From positions 4,680,001-4,744,000 of the forward strand of contig NZ_CP022529.1 in assembly GCF_002237595.1 (NCBI RefSeq): a DNA stretch of 64,000 nt, in the 5' to 3' direction. Source of the DNA: Labrenzia sp. VG12. Its GTDB lineage: Bacteria > Pseudomonadota > Alphaproteobacteria > Rhizobiales > Stappiaceae. The position numbers and the translations under genes are program-made. Below are positions 26,902 through 34,285 of the stretch, one piece after another. Each line of letters begins with the position of its first letter. Position 1 is the first letter of the stretch. The notes below the pieces were generated by a model. That model saw nothing but the letters and a program-made list of their open reading frames with translations, had not been told where the DNA came from and ran no database searches.

Positions 26902-27747
26902 GTGAGCCAGGTGGCATCCCTTCCGGATATCAGAAGCCCGTTCGGCACTTACCCTGCCGAGCGGATGGTCCGGGCTGCCTGGCGTCTTGCCGACCGGCAC
27001 GACCTCTCCAAGGGCCTGCGCCGGCGCATTCGTGCGCTCGTGGCCCGGTTCTTCAAGGGGCCTTACGATCTTGAGGCCGAAGGTCTGAAGTTCCGGATCT
27101 ATCCGGGCGAGAACTATGACGACCGCAAGATCCTGGCCAAGGGCCGCCTTCCGGAACGGGCCGAGCACAAGCTTCTGGAGCCGCATCTGGGCGAGGGCAC
27201 GGTGTTTGTCGATGTCGGCGCCAATATCGGCTCCTATTCGATCTTCGCCGCCAAATGCGGTGCCGACGTTCTGGCGATCGAGGCCAATCCTCAAACGGCA
27301 ACGAAGCTGAGCTTCAACGTCAAGGCGAACGAGCTGGACAGGATCCGGATCGTCAATTCCGCGGTTGGTCCGCGCGAGGACACGATGCCCTTCTTCCAGG
27401 AGCCGAGCAATTGCGGCTTCGCCACCTTCGTGGAAGACCTGACGACCGGTGAATGGGCGGGTGACTGGACCTCTTCCTTCGTCAAGATGCGGCCTTTGAC
27501 CGCGATTGCCGATGACCAGGGCCTGACCAGGATCGACGTTCTGAAAGTGGATGTGGAAGGGTTCGAGGACCGTGTGGTGCTGCCCTTCTTGAGGCACGCG
27601 GAAAAGAGCCTCTGGCCCCGCGTGATCCTTCTGGAAACCAATTGCCGGCCCTATTGGAGCGAGGATTGCCTGCCTGAACTGGCAAACCGCGCCTACAAGG
27701 TGACCGGCCGGACGAATGACAACATGATTTTCGAGCTCGCTGCCTGA
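26902..27747 (+). CDS. FkbM-family SAM-dependent methyltransferase, inserted between sdhA and sdhB
   Basis: 281 aa, GTG start at 26902 with AGGAG about 9 nt upstream; the ATG at 26897 is immediately out of frame and closed. SAM motif I is FVDVGANIGSYSIFAAK, motif II end LAIEANP, and the FkbM-specific IDVLKVDVEGFED is present. Members O-methylate sugars or natural products. It is 12 nt after sdhA and 57 nt before sdhB with no terminator, so it is expected to be transcribed with complex II genes although its function is unrelated as far as known. Confidence 0.88.
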   Translation: MSQVASLPDIRSPFGTYPAERMVRAAWRLADRHDLSKGLRRRIRALVARFFKGPYDLEAEGLKFRIYPGENYDDRKILAKGRLPERAEHKLLEPHLGEGTVFVDVGANIGSYSIFAAKCGADVLAIEANPQTATKLSFNVKANELDRIRIVNSAVGPREDTMPFFQEPSNCGFATFVEDLTTGEWAGDWTSSFVKMRPLTAIADDQGLTRIDVLKVDVEGFEDRVVLPFLRHAEKSLWPRVILLETNCRPYWSEDCLPELANRAYKVTGRTNDNMIFELAA

Positions 27748-27804
27748 GTTCGAACACATTAAGGCCCGGACGCGACATCAGGGCCCAACGCGGAGCAGTA
27801 ACAA

Positions 27805-28587
27805 ATGGTTCAGCTGACGCTTCCCCGGAACTCCACGGTGACGGAAGGCAAGGTATGGGACAAGCCGGAAGGCGCCACCAACCTGCGCGAATACCGGATC
27901 TACCGCTGGAACCCGGATGATGGCCGCAACCCGCGGGTGGACACCTATTTCGTGGATGCAGACAATTGCGGCCCGATGGTGCTGGACGGTCTCATCTACA
28001 TCAAGAACAAGATCGACCCGACCCTGACCTTCCGCCGGTCCTGCCGCGAAGGCATTTGCGGCTCCTGCGCGATGAACATCGACGGCACCAACACGCTCGC
28101 CTGCACCAAGGGCACGGACGAAATCGCCGGTGACGTCGTCAAGATCTACCCGCTGCCGCATATGGCCGTCGTCAAGGACCTGGTGCCGGACCTGACCCGC
28201 TTCTATGCCCAGCACCGCTCCATTGAGCCCTGGCTCAAGACGGTGTCCCCGGCGCCGGAAAAGGAATGGCGCCAGTCCCATGAGGACCGCGTCAAGCTGG
28301 ACGGGCTATATGAGTGCATTCTCTGCGCCTGCTGCTCGACGTCCTGCCCGAGCTACTGGTGGAACGGCGACCGCTATCTCGGCCCGGCCATCCTGCTTCA
28401 GGCCTATCGCTGGCTGATCGACAGCCGCGACGAAGCCACTGGCGAGCGCCTGGACAATCTGGAAGACCCGTTCCGGCTCTACCGTTGTCACACCATCATG
28501 AACTGCTCCCAGGCCTGCCCGAAGGGCCTCAACCCGGCCAAGGCAATCGCCGAGATCAAGAAGATGATGGTCGAACGCCGGGTTTGA
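27805..28587 (+). CDS. sdhB: Succinate dehydrogenase iron-sulfur subunit
   Basis: 260 aa. Three Fe-S cluster motifs are complete: SCREGICGSCAMNIDG plus a later Cys for [2Fe-2S], CILCACCSTSCP for [4Fe-4S], and CSQACPKGLNPAKAI for [3Fe-4S]. Transfers electrons from SdhA to the quinone. The last about 85 nt of the gene recur, slightly diverged, at 30113-30203. Confidence 0.97.
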   Translation: MVQLTLPRNSTVTEGKVWDKPEGATNLREYRIYRWNPDDGRNPRVDTYFVDADNCGPMVLDGLIYIKNKIDPTLTFRRSCREGICGSCAMNIDGTNTLACTKGTDEIAGDVVKIYPLPHMAVVKDLVPDLTRFYAQHRSIEPWLKTVSPAPEKEWRQSHEDRVKLDGLYECILCACCSTSCPSYWWNGDRYLGPAILLQAYRWLIDSRDEATGERLDNLEDPFRLYRCHTIMNCSQACPKGLNPAKAIAEIKKMMVERRV

Positions 28588-28593
28588 TTTTCT
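28503..28593 (+). repeat. Direct repeat copy 1: 3' end of sdhB
   Basis: 91 nt covering the last 28 codons of sdhB, its stop and six further bases. The copy at 30113-30203 matches with five differences. Confidence 0.9.
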
Positions 28594-28612
28594 GGTGTTC
28601 TGGAGATTGGAA

Positions 28613-28640
28613 AAGCCGTCCCTCGGGGCGGCTTTTTTTG
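28613..28640 (+). terminator. Terminator after sdhB
   Basis: GC-rich hairpin AAGCCGTCCC-TCG-GGGCGGCTT (one bulged base) followed by a T run of seven. Confidence 0.88.
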
Positions 28641-28660
28641 AAGAGGCTAACACTCTCACC

Positions 28661-28793
28661 TTGTCATCCCGGACGGAGCGCAGCGGAGATCCGGGATCCA
28701 GTACTCACAGGTCTCCGACTTGTGTTTCCGCACCGGACACACAGAGTACTGGGTCCCGGTCTTGGCGCTGAAACGCCAAACCGGGATGACAAT
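28661..28793 (+). repeat. Palindromic intergenic repeat element
   Basis: The ends TTGTCATCCCGG and CCGGGATGACAA are inverted, and an inner pair CCAGTACTC / GAGTACTGG is inverted as well, so the whole of about 133 nt can fold back. The right half (TCCCGGTCTTgGCGCTGAAaCG...AACCGGGATGAC) recurs at 31944-31981. This is the look of a genome-wide interspersed palindromic repeat (REP/MITE-like). No ORF inside. Confidence 0.75.
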
Positions 28794-28837
28794 CCATAGG
28801 CCCGATGATGACCAATGGGTAGCGGATTTTCTTCCTC

Positions 28838-29186
28838 ACCCCTTCGTCCTGCACACCAGTCGCGGAAGCCCGGCAGGCGGCGAAAGGTGCGTGTCATCCC
28901 CTTTTCCCTGGGCTTGAGCGGTTCCCATTCAAACGTCTTACCGCGCAGATGATGGAACAGCCTGCCGTGGCGGTTGTGCGCCTTATACCAGGGGCTCAGC
29001 ATCGGCTGCTAGGGCAGGCAGGAGAGATAACCGATGCCGTGATCGGTCTCGATGGTGACCGCCCGGCCGATGATCTCCGACCATTCCGCCAAGGTCATGC
29101 GCACATGGTGTTCTGGATAATGAAGGTGCTTGAACTTCAGCTGGTCGAGCCGGTAAAGCTGCGGCACCACGTCCAGGATCAGCCCT
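28838..29186 (-). pseudogene. Decayed 3' fragment of a methyltransferase gene (copy of 32027-32848)
   Basis: This stretch aligns along its length with the 3' part of the intact minus-strand methyltransferase gene 3 kb downstream: shared blocks include HNRHGxLFHHLRGKTFEW and RRLPGFR. It carries a premature TAG (29011-29009, where the intact gene has TAT), a deletion near the 3' end and frame changes, and the 5' half is missing; homology stops at about 29186. Non-functional remnant. Confidence 0.85.
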
Positions 29187-29313
29187 CCTCGCAGCCAAGG
29201 TCATGGCTTTGATCGAAGAAGGCCGCCCCTACCGATGGATCGCGTGTGACCTCGGTATTTCCAAAAACACCGTTCTTGCGATCGTACAGAGATTGAAAAC
29301 CGAGGCCTCATGA
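29186..29313 (+). pseudogene. C-terminal HTH fragment of a resolvase/invertase-type recombinase
   Basis: An open frame without start codon that begins exactly where the methyltransferase homology ends and stops at TGA 29311-29313. It encodes about 42 residues including MALIEEGRPYRWIACDLGIS and KNTVLAIVQR, a helix-turn-helix of the kind at the C-terminus of serine recombinases (a transposase HTH is the alternative). The catalytic part is absent, so it is a relic of a mobile element. Confidence 0.6.
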
Positions 29314-29990
29314 AATCGGAACCTACGATACAACAGATGTTGGACGATCTTGGCGATCACGGAGTGTATGTTGAAGACATTTCGGTATCGATTAGGGCCA
29401 ACAAAGGGGATGTTCTTGAAGATCAATATTGGGAGCTGATCGACGACTTATGCGAGGGCATCCTCAAAGAGCGATGGGGAGCTCTGACAGACCAGGACAA
29501 ACTTGGACAAGTGTTCGAAATTATTCAGCTATTGCCCTGCTACCCGACAGCTTCCTTTCTACCACGTTTGTACATGAGCGACTTAAGTGCCGCGGCAGAA
29601 GTCTATCTATGGCAACAGATGTTACAAGCGCTCGAGCATCACGACCGGCTGTACCGTGAAGCAATAGAATATGTGCTCTGGGTCGATTTCTTCGAAAACC
29701 AGGCAATTTCTGCAAAAGCCTGGACTGATTTGATGAGCGCTGCTCCCGGCAAACAGGCAAAAACCCGTTTGCTGATCAACTCGGGCCCGGTTCCATACGC
29801 TGCAAAACGGCACCAGTATCATGAACTCCTGGAAAACCAGGAAGACCATGAGCTTCTCGCGGAGTGTTTGGCGCGTTGCCTGAATGACGTTTATGGCAAG
29901 ATTGATCGTGATGATGCTCAATTCATCTTGCAGAAACTGCGCGTAGGGCCGGGCAACAAGTTCATGAGTTATTTAAAACACACTCTATAG
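29310..29990 (+). CDS. Hypothetical protein of unknown family, probably acquired
   Basis: 226 aa, acidic, predicted mostly helical, no signal peptide or TM segment. Its ATG overlaps the stop of the recombinase remnant (ATGA), so the two were once neighbours in the donor. Base composition is visibly lower in GC than flanking genes (many A/T third positions). No motif recognised; an immunity-like or defence-cargo role is only a guess from its position beside a recombinase. It lies inside the segment bounded by the two sdhB-tail copies. Confidence 0.7.
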   Translation: MKSEPTIQQMLDDLGDHGVYVEDISVSIRANKGDVLEDQYWELIDDLCEGILKERWGALTDQDKLGQVFEIIQLLPCYPTASFLPRLYMSDLSAAAEVYLWQQMLQALEHHDRLYREAIEYVLWVDFFENQAISAKAWTDLMSAAPGKQAKTRLLINSGPVPYAAKRHQYHELLENQEDHELLAECLARCLNDVYGKIDRDDAQFILQKLRVGPGNKFMSYLKHTL

Positions 29991-29991
29991 T

Positions 29992-30134
29992 GCCTTCGCG
30001 CAGGATTTCGCCCCTGTACGCAACTGCCCCCTGACTGACCACTTCAACGACTTGAAGATCATGGTCGACGAGATCCTGACAGACCATGATGGCTCGTCTT
30101 GGCAAGAAGTGGCTGCTCCCAGGCCTGCCCGATA
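29992..30134 (+). pseudogene. Orphan coding fragment fused to the sdhB-tail copy
   Basis: From 29992 a frame with native-like codon use reads without start codon through LTDHFNDLKIMVDEILTDHD and runs into the sdhB-tail repeat, stopping at TAG 30132-30134. It looks like an internal piece of an unidentified gene cut by the recombination that placed the repeat. Confidence 0.4.
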
Positions 30135-30203
30135 GGCCTCAATCCGGCCAAGGCGATTGCCGAGATCAAGAAGATGATGGTCGAACGCCGGGTTTGATTT
30201 TCT
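30113..30203 (+). repeat. Direct repeat copy 2: diverged sdhB 3' end
   Basis: 91 nt, 86 identical to 28503-28593. In the sdhB frame three of the five differences are silent third-position changes; the other two fall in one codon (Lys to Ile). The reading frame and stop are kept. This pattern suggests the copy comes from a related sdhB allele rather than from recent duplication. Confidence 0.88.
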
Positions 30204-30219
30204 CTTGGGACTTGTTATC

Positions 30220-30252
30220 TGCAGGGGCCGCCCATCGGGTGGCCCCTTGTAT
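30220..30252 (+). terminator. Terminator-like hairpin after the second sdhB tail
   Basis: GGGGCCGCCC-ATC-GGGTGGCCCC (one G-T pair) followed by TTGTATTT. It parallels, with different sequence, the terminator after the real sdhB. Confidence 0.7.
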
Positions 30253-30270
30253 TTGAAAAAGTCATTGATC

Positions 30271-31095
30271 ATGGATCCGAACATCGTTGCAGAAATCCGC
30301 CGCCGGCTGAAGGCGCTGGAGATGCGGGAAACCATCACCATTCCGCTGGCCATTGAAAGCGGTAGCCGCGCCTGGGGATTTCCGTCGCCGGACAGCGACT
30401 ATGATTGCCGTTTTGTCTATGTGCGCGCGCGGGAAAAAACAGTCACGCTGTTCCCGGTGCGCGACGTCATCGAGGAGCCGCTCACGCCGGTGTTCGACAT
30501 CAACGGCTGGGATCTGGCGAAGGCGCTGCGCCTCATGCATTCCGGCAACGCCGTGATCGTCGAATGGCTGACATCGGTGTTTGCCTATCAGCTGCATGAG
30601 CCGTTTCGGGACGCTGCGCTGGAACTGGCGGAAGCGGTCTGCGACCGGGCGCTCATCGGCAAGCACTATTTTCACCTCGCCAAGGCGCAGATCCAGAGAC
30701 AGGACCATTTCAAGGGGGAGGTATCATTGAAGAAGACGCTCTATGTCCTGAGGCCTCTGACCGCGTTGATGTGGTTGTCGGAGCATCCGGACAAGGCGGT
30801 CGCACCGATGAATTTTCTGGACATGCGCCGGGATGCCGGCTTTCCCGAGCCGGTTTCCGATGCAATCGACCGGCTCTTGGTACAAAAGGCGGAAAGTTCC
30901 GAAATGGGTTCAGACCAGCTCGATCCCGTGTTGTCAGCCTTCATCCTGACCCTGTACGAGCGGTTCGAACCCTGGGCGAAAGCCGAGCCGCCGGGCGACG
31001 CACATCGGGAAGAGATCGATACCTTCTGGCGTCACTGGTCCGACGAACTGTGCCCGCGCCAGGCCGTGGTTCCGGCTTTGGATCCACCTGGGTGA
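30271..31095 (+). CDS. Predicted nucleotidyltransferase (COG3541/YcgL-RlaP type)
   Basis: 274 aa. The DNA polymerase beta-like nucleotidyltransferase core shows GSRAWGFPSPDSDYDCRFVY, with the GS pocket and the DYD metal-binding acidic residues. The C-terminal part includes GKHYFHLAKAQ and KKTLYVLRPLTALMWL, typical of COG3541. Family members are often linked to RNA-repair genes. The start at 30271 lacks a clear RBS; upstream in-frame codons to 30205 lie in the terminator. Four nt separate it from the phosphoesterase gene, so the two are an operon. Confidence 0.85.
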   Translation: MDPNIVAEIRRRLKALEMRETITIPLAIESGSRAWGFPSPDSDYDCRFVYVRAREKTVTLFPVRDVIEEPLTPVFDINGWDLAKALRLMHSGNAVIVEWLTSVFAYQLHEPFRDAALELAEAVCDRALIGKHYFHLAKAQIQRQDHFKGEVSLKKTLYVLRPLTALMWLSEHPDKAVAPMNFLDMRRDAGFPEPVSDAIDRLLVQKAESSEMGSDQLDPVLSAFILTLYERFEPWAKAEPPGDAHREEIDTFWRHWSDELCPRQAVVPALDPPG

Positions 31096-31099
31096 AACG

Positions 31100-31903
31100 A
31101 TGCTGCACCTGACGCGTCACACCGGCCGTATTCTGGTTCTGGGGGATCTGCATCTCGATTTCTGGCATGCATCGGGTCTGTCGCCCTTCGGCAACATTGA
31201 CCTGGGTGAACTGGACGCGCTGATCGTTGCCGGCGACCTCACCAACAAGCCAAAGGTTCGCTGGCCGTGGGCCCTTGAGGTCCTTGCCCGGTTCATCGAC
31301 CGCGACAGGATCGTCATCGTCCCGGGAAATCATGACTATTACAATTTCCGGCTCGACGGCGACGCGCGCCTGAGCGAACTGGCGCAGTCGGCCGGTGTTC
31401 ATTTCGCCCAGAAGAGACACATTGCCATCGGTGACCTGCGGCTTCTGTTGTGCACGTTGTGGACGGATTTTGAATGTGGCGGTGACTATTGGGCGAACAC
31501 CCAGGCAGCTCGGCTTCAAATGAACGACTATCGCTATATCCGTCTGGCGTCCGCCGCCTACCGGAAGATTGGTCCAGAGGACACGAGGCGTGTTCACGTT
31601 GATCACAAGGCCTGGCTGGCAGCGGAGCTCAGCACTCATTGGCCGGGACCGACGGCCGTCATCACCCATCATGCACCACTTCCGGAAGCCGCCGGACAGG
31701 ACGACGGGCTAAGCTGTTGTTATGCGTCGGATCTGGGCGACCTGATTTTGCAGCATCAACCGGAGTTCTGGTTCTTCGGGCACACGCACAAGGCGTTTGC
31801 CGCAATGCGTGGCCGGACGGAGATACGCAACGTATCGATCGGGTATCCGGATGACGGGCACATGAGCCAGGAGCTGGTCGACCGGTCGATCATCCGGTTC
31901 TGA
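31100..31903 (+). CDS. Calcineurin-like metallophosphoesterase
   Basis: 267 aa, cytoplasmic. All metal-binding motifs are present in order: GDLHLDF, VAGDLTN, PGNHDYYNF, ITHHAPL and FGHTHKA. Substrate unknown; nucleic acid ends or nucleotides are plausible. Its tight coupling to the nucleotidyltransferase gene suggests they act on the same molecule, for example end-processing in RNA or DNA repair. This pairing logic is inference. Confidence 0.87.
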   Translation: MLHLTRHTGRILVLGDLHLDFWHASGLSPFGNIDLGELDALIVAGDLTNKPKVRWPWALEVLARFIDRDRIVIVPGNHDYYNFRLDGDARLSELAQSAGVHFAQKRHIAIGDLRLLLCTLWTDFECGGDYWANTQAARLQMNDYRYIRLASAAYRKIGPEDTRRVHVDHKAWLAAELSTHWPGPTAVITHHAPLPEAAGQDDGLSCCYASDLGDLILQHQPEFWFFGHTHKAFAAMRGRTEIRNVSIGYPDDGHMSQELVDRSIIRF

Positions 31904-31943
31904 CCTGTGTTCGTTTACGATTGAAAGCCTCGCTCCGTTTGTC

Positions 31944-31981
31944 CTCCCGGTCTTGCCGCTGAAGCGTCAAACCGGGATGAC
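31944..31981 (+). repeat. Right half of the palindromic repeat, second copy
   Basis: TCCCGGTCTTGCCGCTGAAG through AACCGGGATGAC matches the right arm of the element at 28661-28793. In both places it lies just downstream of the methyltransferase gene or its fragment, so repeat and gene were copied together. Confidence 0.75.
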
Positions 31982-32026
31982 GATCCATGGGCCGGATGAC
32001 GAGCGATGAAGAACCGATTTGCCTCC

Positions 32027-32848
32027 TCATCCCTTCGCCCGGCACACCAGCAGCGAACTGTTGCACCAGCCCCGGAAGCCCGGCAGGCGGCCGAGAGAGC
32101 GGGTGAGACCCTTTTCCAGTGGCTTGAGTGGCCCCCATTCGAAGGTCTTGCCGCGCAGGTGATGGAACAGCTTGCCGTGGCGATTGTGTTCCTCGTACCA
32201 GGGGCTGAACATCGGCAGATAGGGCAGGCAGGAGAGATAGCCGACGCCGTGAACGGCCTCGATCGTGACGGCGCGGGCAATGATCTGCGACCATTCGCCA
32301 AGCGTCATGCGCACATGGTGCTCGGGATAATGCAGGTGTTTCAGCTTGAGCCGGTCAAGACGGTAGAGCTGCGGCACCACGGCCAGGATCAGGCCTCCGG
32401 GTGCGACCACCTCTCCGCATTGGCGCATCACCGATTCGATCGCGGGGCCCTGGCCGGGCAGGTGCTCCAGCACATCAAGCAAGGTAATCACATCGGGGCG
32501 CCAGGGCAGTTCGTTCCGGTGCTCCGACAGCCGGGTGGCATCCAGAACGATGTCCGGCTCGAACGCGGCTTCGTAATCGGCGCCGCAATAGTCGAATTCC
32601 AGTCCCGTCTCGGCCAGATAATCCCTGGAAATCGAGGTGGAGCAGCCGATATCGAGAATGCGTGGCGGCCGGTCGAGCTCTGCGGCCCAGTCCCGGATCT
32701 GCCGGGACACGACGTCGAATTTCACCGTGCCGTAAAGGTTCCGCTGCGCATTGCTGAGCTTCTTGACCAGATACTCGGAATGAACGGCAACCTCTTCGGG
32801 CGCGTCCGTTACATCCCGTCTCTTTGCTCGATCCAGAGTTGGGTGCAC
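32027..32848 (-). CDS. Class I SAM-dependent methyltransferase (intact copy)
   Basis: 273 aa, GTG start at 32848 preceded by AAGGAG with a good spacer. SAM motif I ILDIGCSTSISRDYL, followed by YCGADYE, VITLLDVLEHLPGQG and APGGLILAVVPQLYRL; the DVLEH block is typical of UbiG-like small-molecule methyltransferases. The first 40 nt overlap the 3' end of the SAHH-like gene upstream, so the two are translationally coupled. A broken copy is at 28838-29186. Substrate unknown. Confidence 0.87.
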   Translation of the reverse strand: MHPTLDRAKRRDVTDAPEEVAVHSEYLVKKLSNAQRNLYGTVKFDVVSRQIRDWAAELDRPPRILDIGCSTSISRDYLAETGLEFDYCGADYEAAFEPDIVLDATRLSEHRNELPWRPDVITLLDVLEHLPGQGPAIESVMRQCGEVVAPGGLILAVVPQLYRLDRLKLKHLHYPEHHVRMTLGEWSQIIARAVTIEAVHGVGYLSCLPYLPMFSPWYEEHNRHGKLFHHLRGKTFEWGPLKPLEKGLTRSLGRLPGFRGWCNSSLLVCRAKG

Positions 32849-34002
32849 GCTGCCTCTCCTTCAGAATCCAGACGGTGAATGCCGGGCTCGTATGTGTAGG
32901 TGGTCAGATCGGCCATCAGCACGATCAGTTCCCCCAGGATCAGTTCGACGATTTCATCCGCGACACTGCCCGAACCGGGGATGAAATTGGCCGGATACCC
33001 GTCATTGACCAGGCAGACCTGCCGGTCCTGCCCCGCCGGCCCGTCGGCAAAGTGATAGGCGCGAATGGACGGGTGAATGTCATAGCCGGGCGCCGCTTCC
33101 AGAAATTCGACGTCGATTTCGATCCGGCGCGAACTTGCGCTTGCCACGAGGCAGCCGCTGCGCAACTGGCGCAGCACATCCGATGTGACCGACAGGCGCC
33201 CCGCGGCACCGACCACGAGGTCGGCCCGGCCGAGATCCCCGGGTGATAGCGTAGCGTCGAACCCGGACAGGCGCGCCTCGGCAACCTTCAGCGGGTTGAT
33301 ATCGACAAGAACGGGCTGGACATCGAGCCGCCGGAGCGCCCTGGCGACGCCGAAGCCGATCCAGCCGGCGCCGAAGACGGTCGCGTGGCGCCCGGCGAGG
33401 GTGTTGCCGAGATCGCGCATCAGACCGTCCAGGCAGCGGGCGATGGTCTCGCCGCAACGGGCGGCCTCCAGCCGCTTCAGCTCGCTGTCGGCACAATGCA
33501 GGACGGGTATTCTGAGCGGCAGCTGGTCCGCGCGCCAGACGCCCTGCTTGGTGATTTCAACCACGCCCTCGACCAGGTCGAGCTGATCTTGGAACCGTTC
33601 GTGCAGCAGCTCGACCACATACCCGCCAACCTCCTGGATCACCAGTTTCTGCCCGGAATTCCGGCAGGCGAGAAGGCTTTTCTGAAGGGCGCCGGCAAGG
33701 ACCTGGCGGAACTCCGTTTCCGTTTTCGGGCACTGAACCCTGTCGCCGTAACACGATTGCCATTTCAGCCGGGTTGCATCGCTGCCGGAGGAATACGGGA
33801 CCCCGATGATCGCGTCGAAATCCATGACCCCGGCCAGCGCATCGATCATGCGCATGGTGTCGTCGAAGAGATGGGCGACCATCAGGAAACGATGCTGCTC
33901 GCTCCGGGCAAGATCCAGCCGCCGGACGAGCGCCGGCAGATAATCCGCGCGGCGAGCATAGGCGGGCTGAGCCCGAAAAGTCGTTTCTGGCAGTGTATTC
34001 AT
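32809..34002 (-). CDS. Divergent S-adenosylhomocysteine-hydrolase-like protein
   Basis: 397 aa, shorter than true SAHH (about 430-470). The NAD-binding core GAGWIGFGVARALRR with LVDINPLKVAEA, and the C-terminal NDGYPANFIPGSGSVADEIVEL matching the SAHH segment around the conserved His region, define the AdoHcyase fold. An N-terminal VAHLFDDTMRMIDALAG aligns with the SAHH helix holding the active-site His, which is kept. By eye alignment, the Asp and Glu of the adenosine pocket and the Asn/Cys after the catalytic Lys are replaced, while the Lys itself (DSELK) stays. It may be a non-canonical enzyme acting with the overlapping methyltransferase. Function inferred. Confidence 0.75.
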   Translation of the reverse strand: MNTLPETTFRAQPAYARRADYLPALVRRLDLARSEQHRFLMVAHLFDDTMRMIDALAGVMDFDAIIGVPYSSGSDATRLKWQSCYGDRVQCPKTETEFRQVLAGALQKSLLACRNSGQKLVIQEVGGYVVELLHERFQDQLDLVEGVVEITKQGVWRADQLPLRIPVLHCADSELKRLEAARCGETIARCLDGLMRDLGNTLAGRHATVFGAGWIGFGVARALRRLDVQPVLVDINPLKVAEARLSGFDATLSPGDLGRADLVVGAAGRLSVTSDVLRQLRSGCLVASASSRRIEIDVEFLEAAPGYDIHPSIRAYHFADGPAGQDRQVCLVNDGYPANFIPGSGSVADEIVELILGELIVLMADLTTYTYEPGIHRLDSEGEAACTQLWIEQRDGM

Positions 34003-34285
34003 TGGTATAATTTCCGATGGTCATGCCATTCTGACACTCAAAGACTGCACAGAACAAGCCCCGGTTGAGAAAATAGGGCAACTAATTTCCCGGACAATCG
34101 ATGGCCGGAGGGCGTCTGCACGGTTTCTGCAAAAACAATGCTGAAAAGACCGGCATCATTGCCCGGTTCTCTCCCTGCTGTCCGGTCAAGGTTACTGCGT
34201 TGAAAGAGCGTCCCACTTCAAACGCGGCGGCCGGGTGCCCACCTGAAGCCTGTTTCAGAAGCGCTCGTTGCAAAGGATTGATTGA
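34003..34285. promoter_or_regulatory. Divergent promoter region between the SAHH-like gene and creD
   Basis: 283 nt between divergent starts. The part next to the SAHH-like gene is AT-rich. No operator, riboswitch fold or credible small ORF was recognised. Confidence 0.4.
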
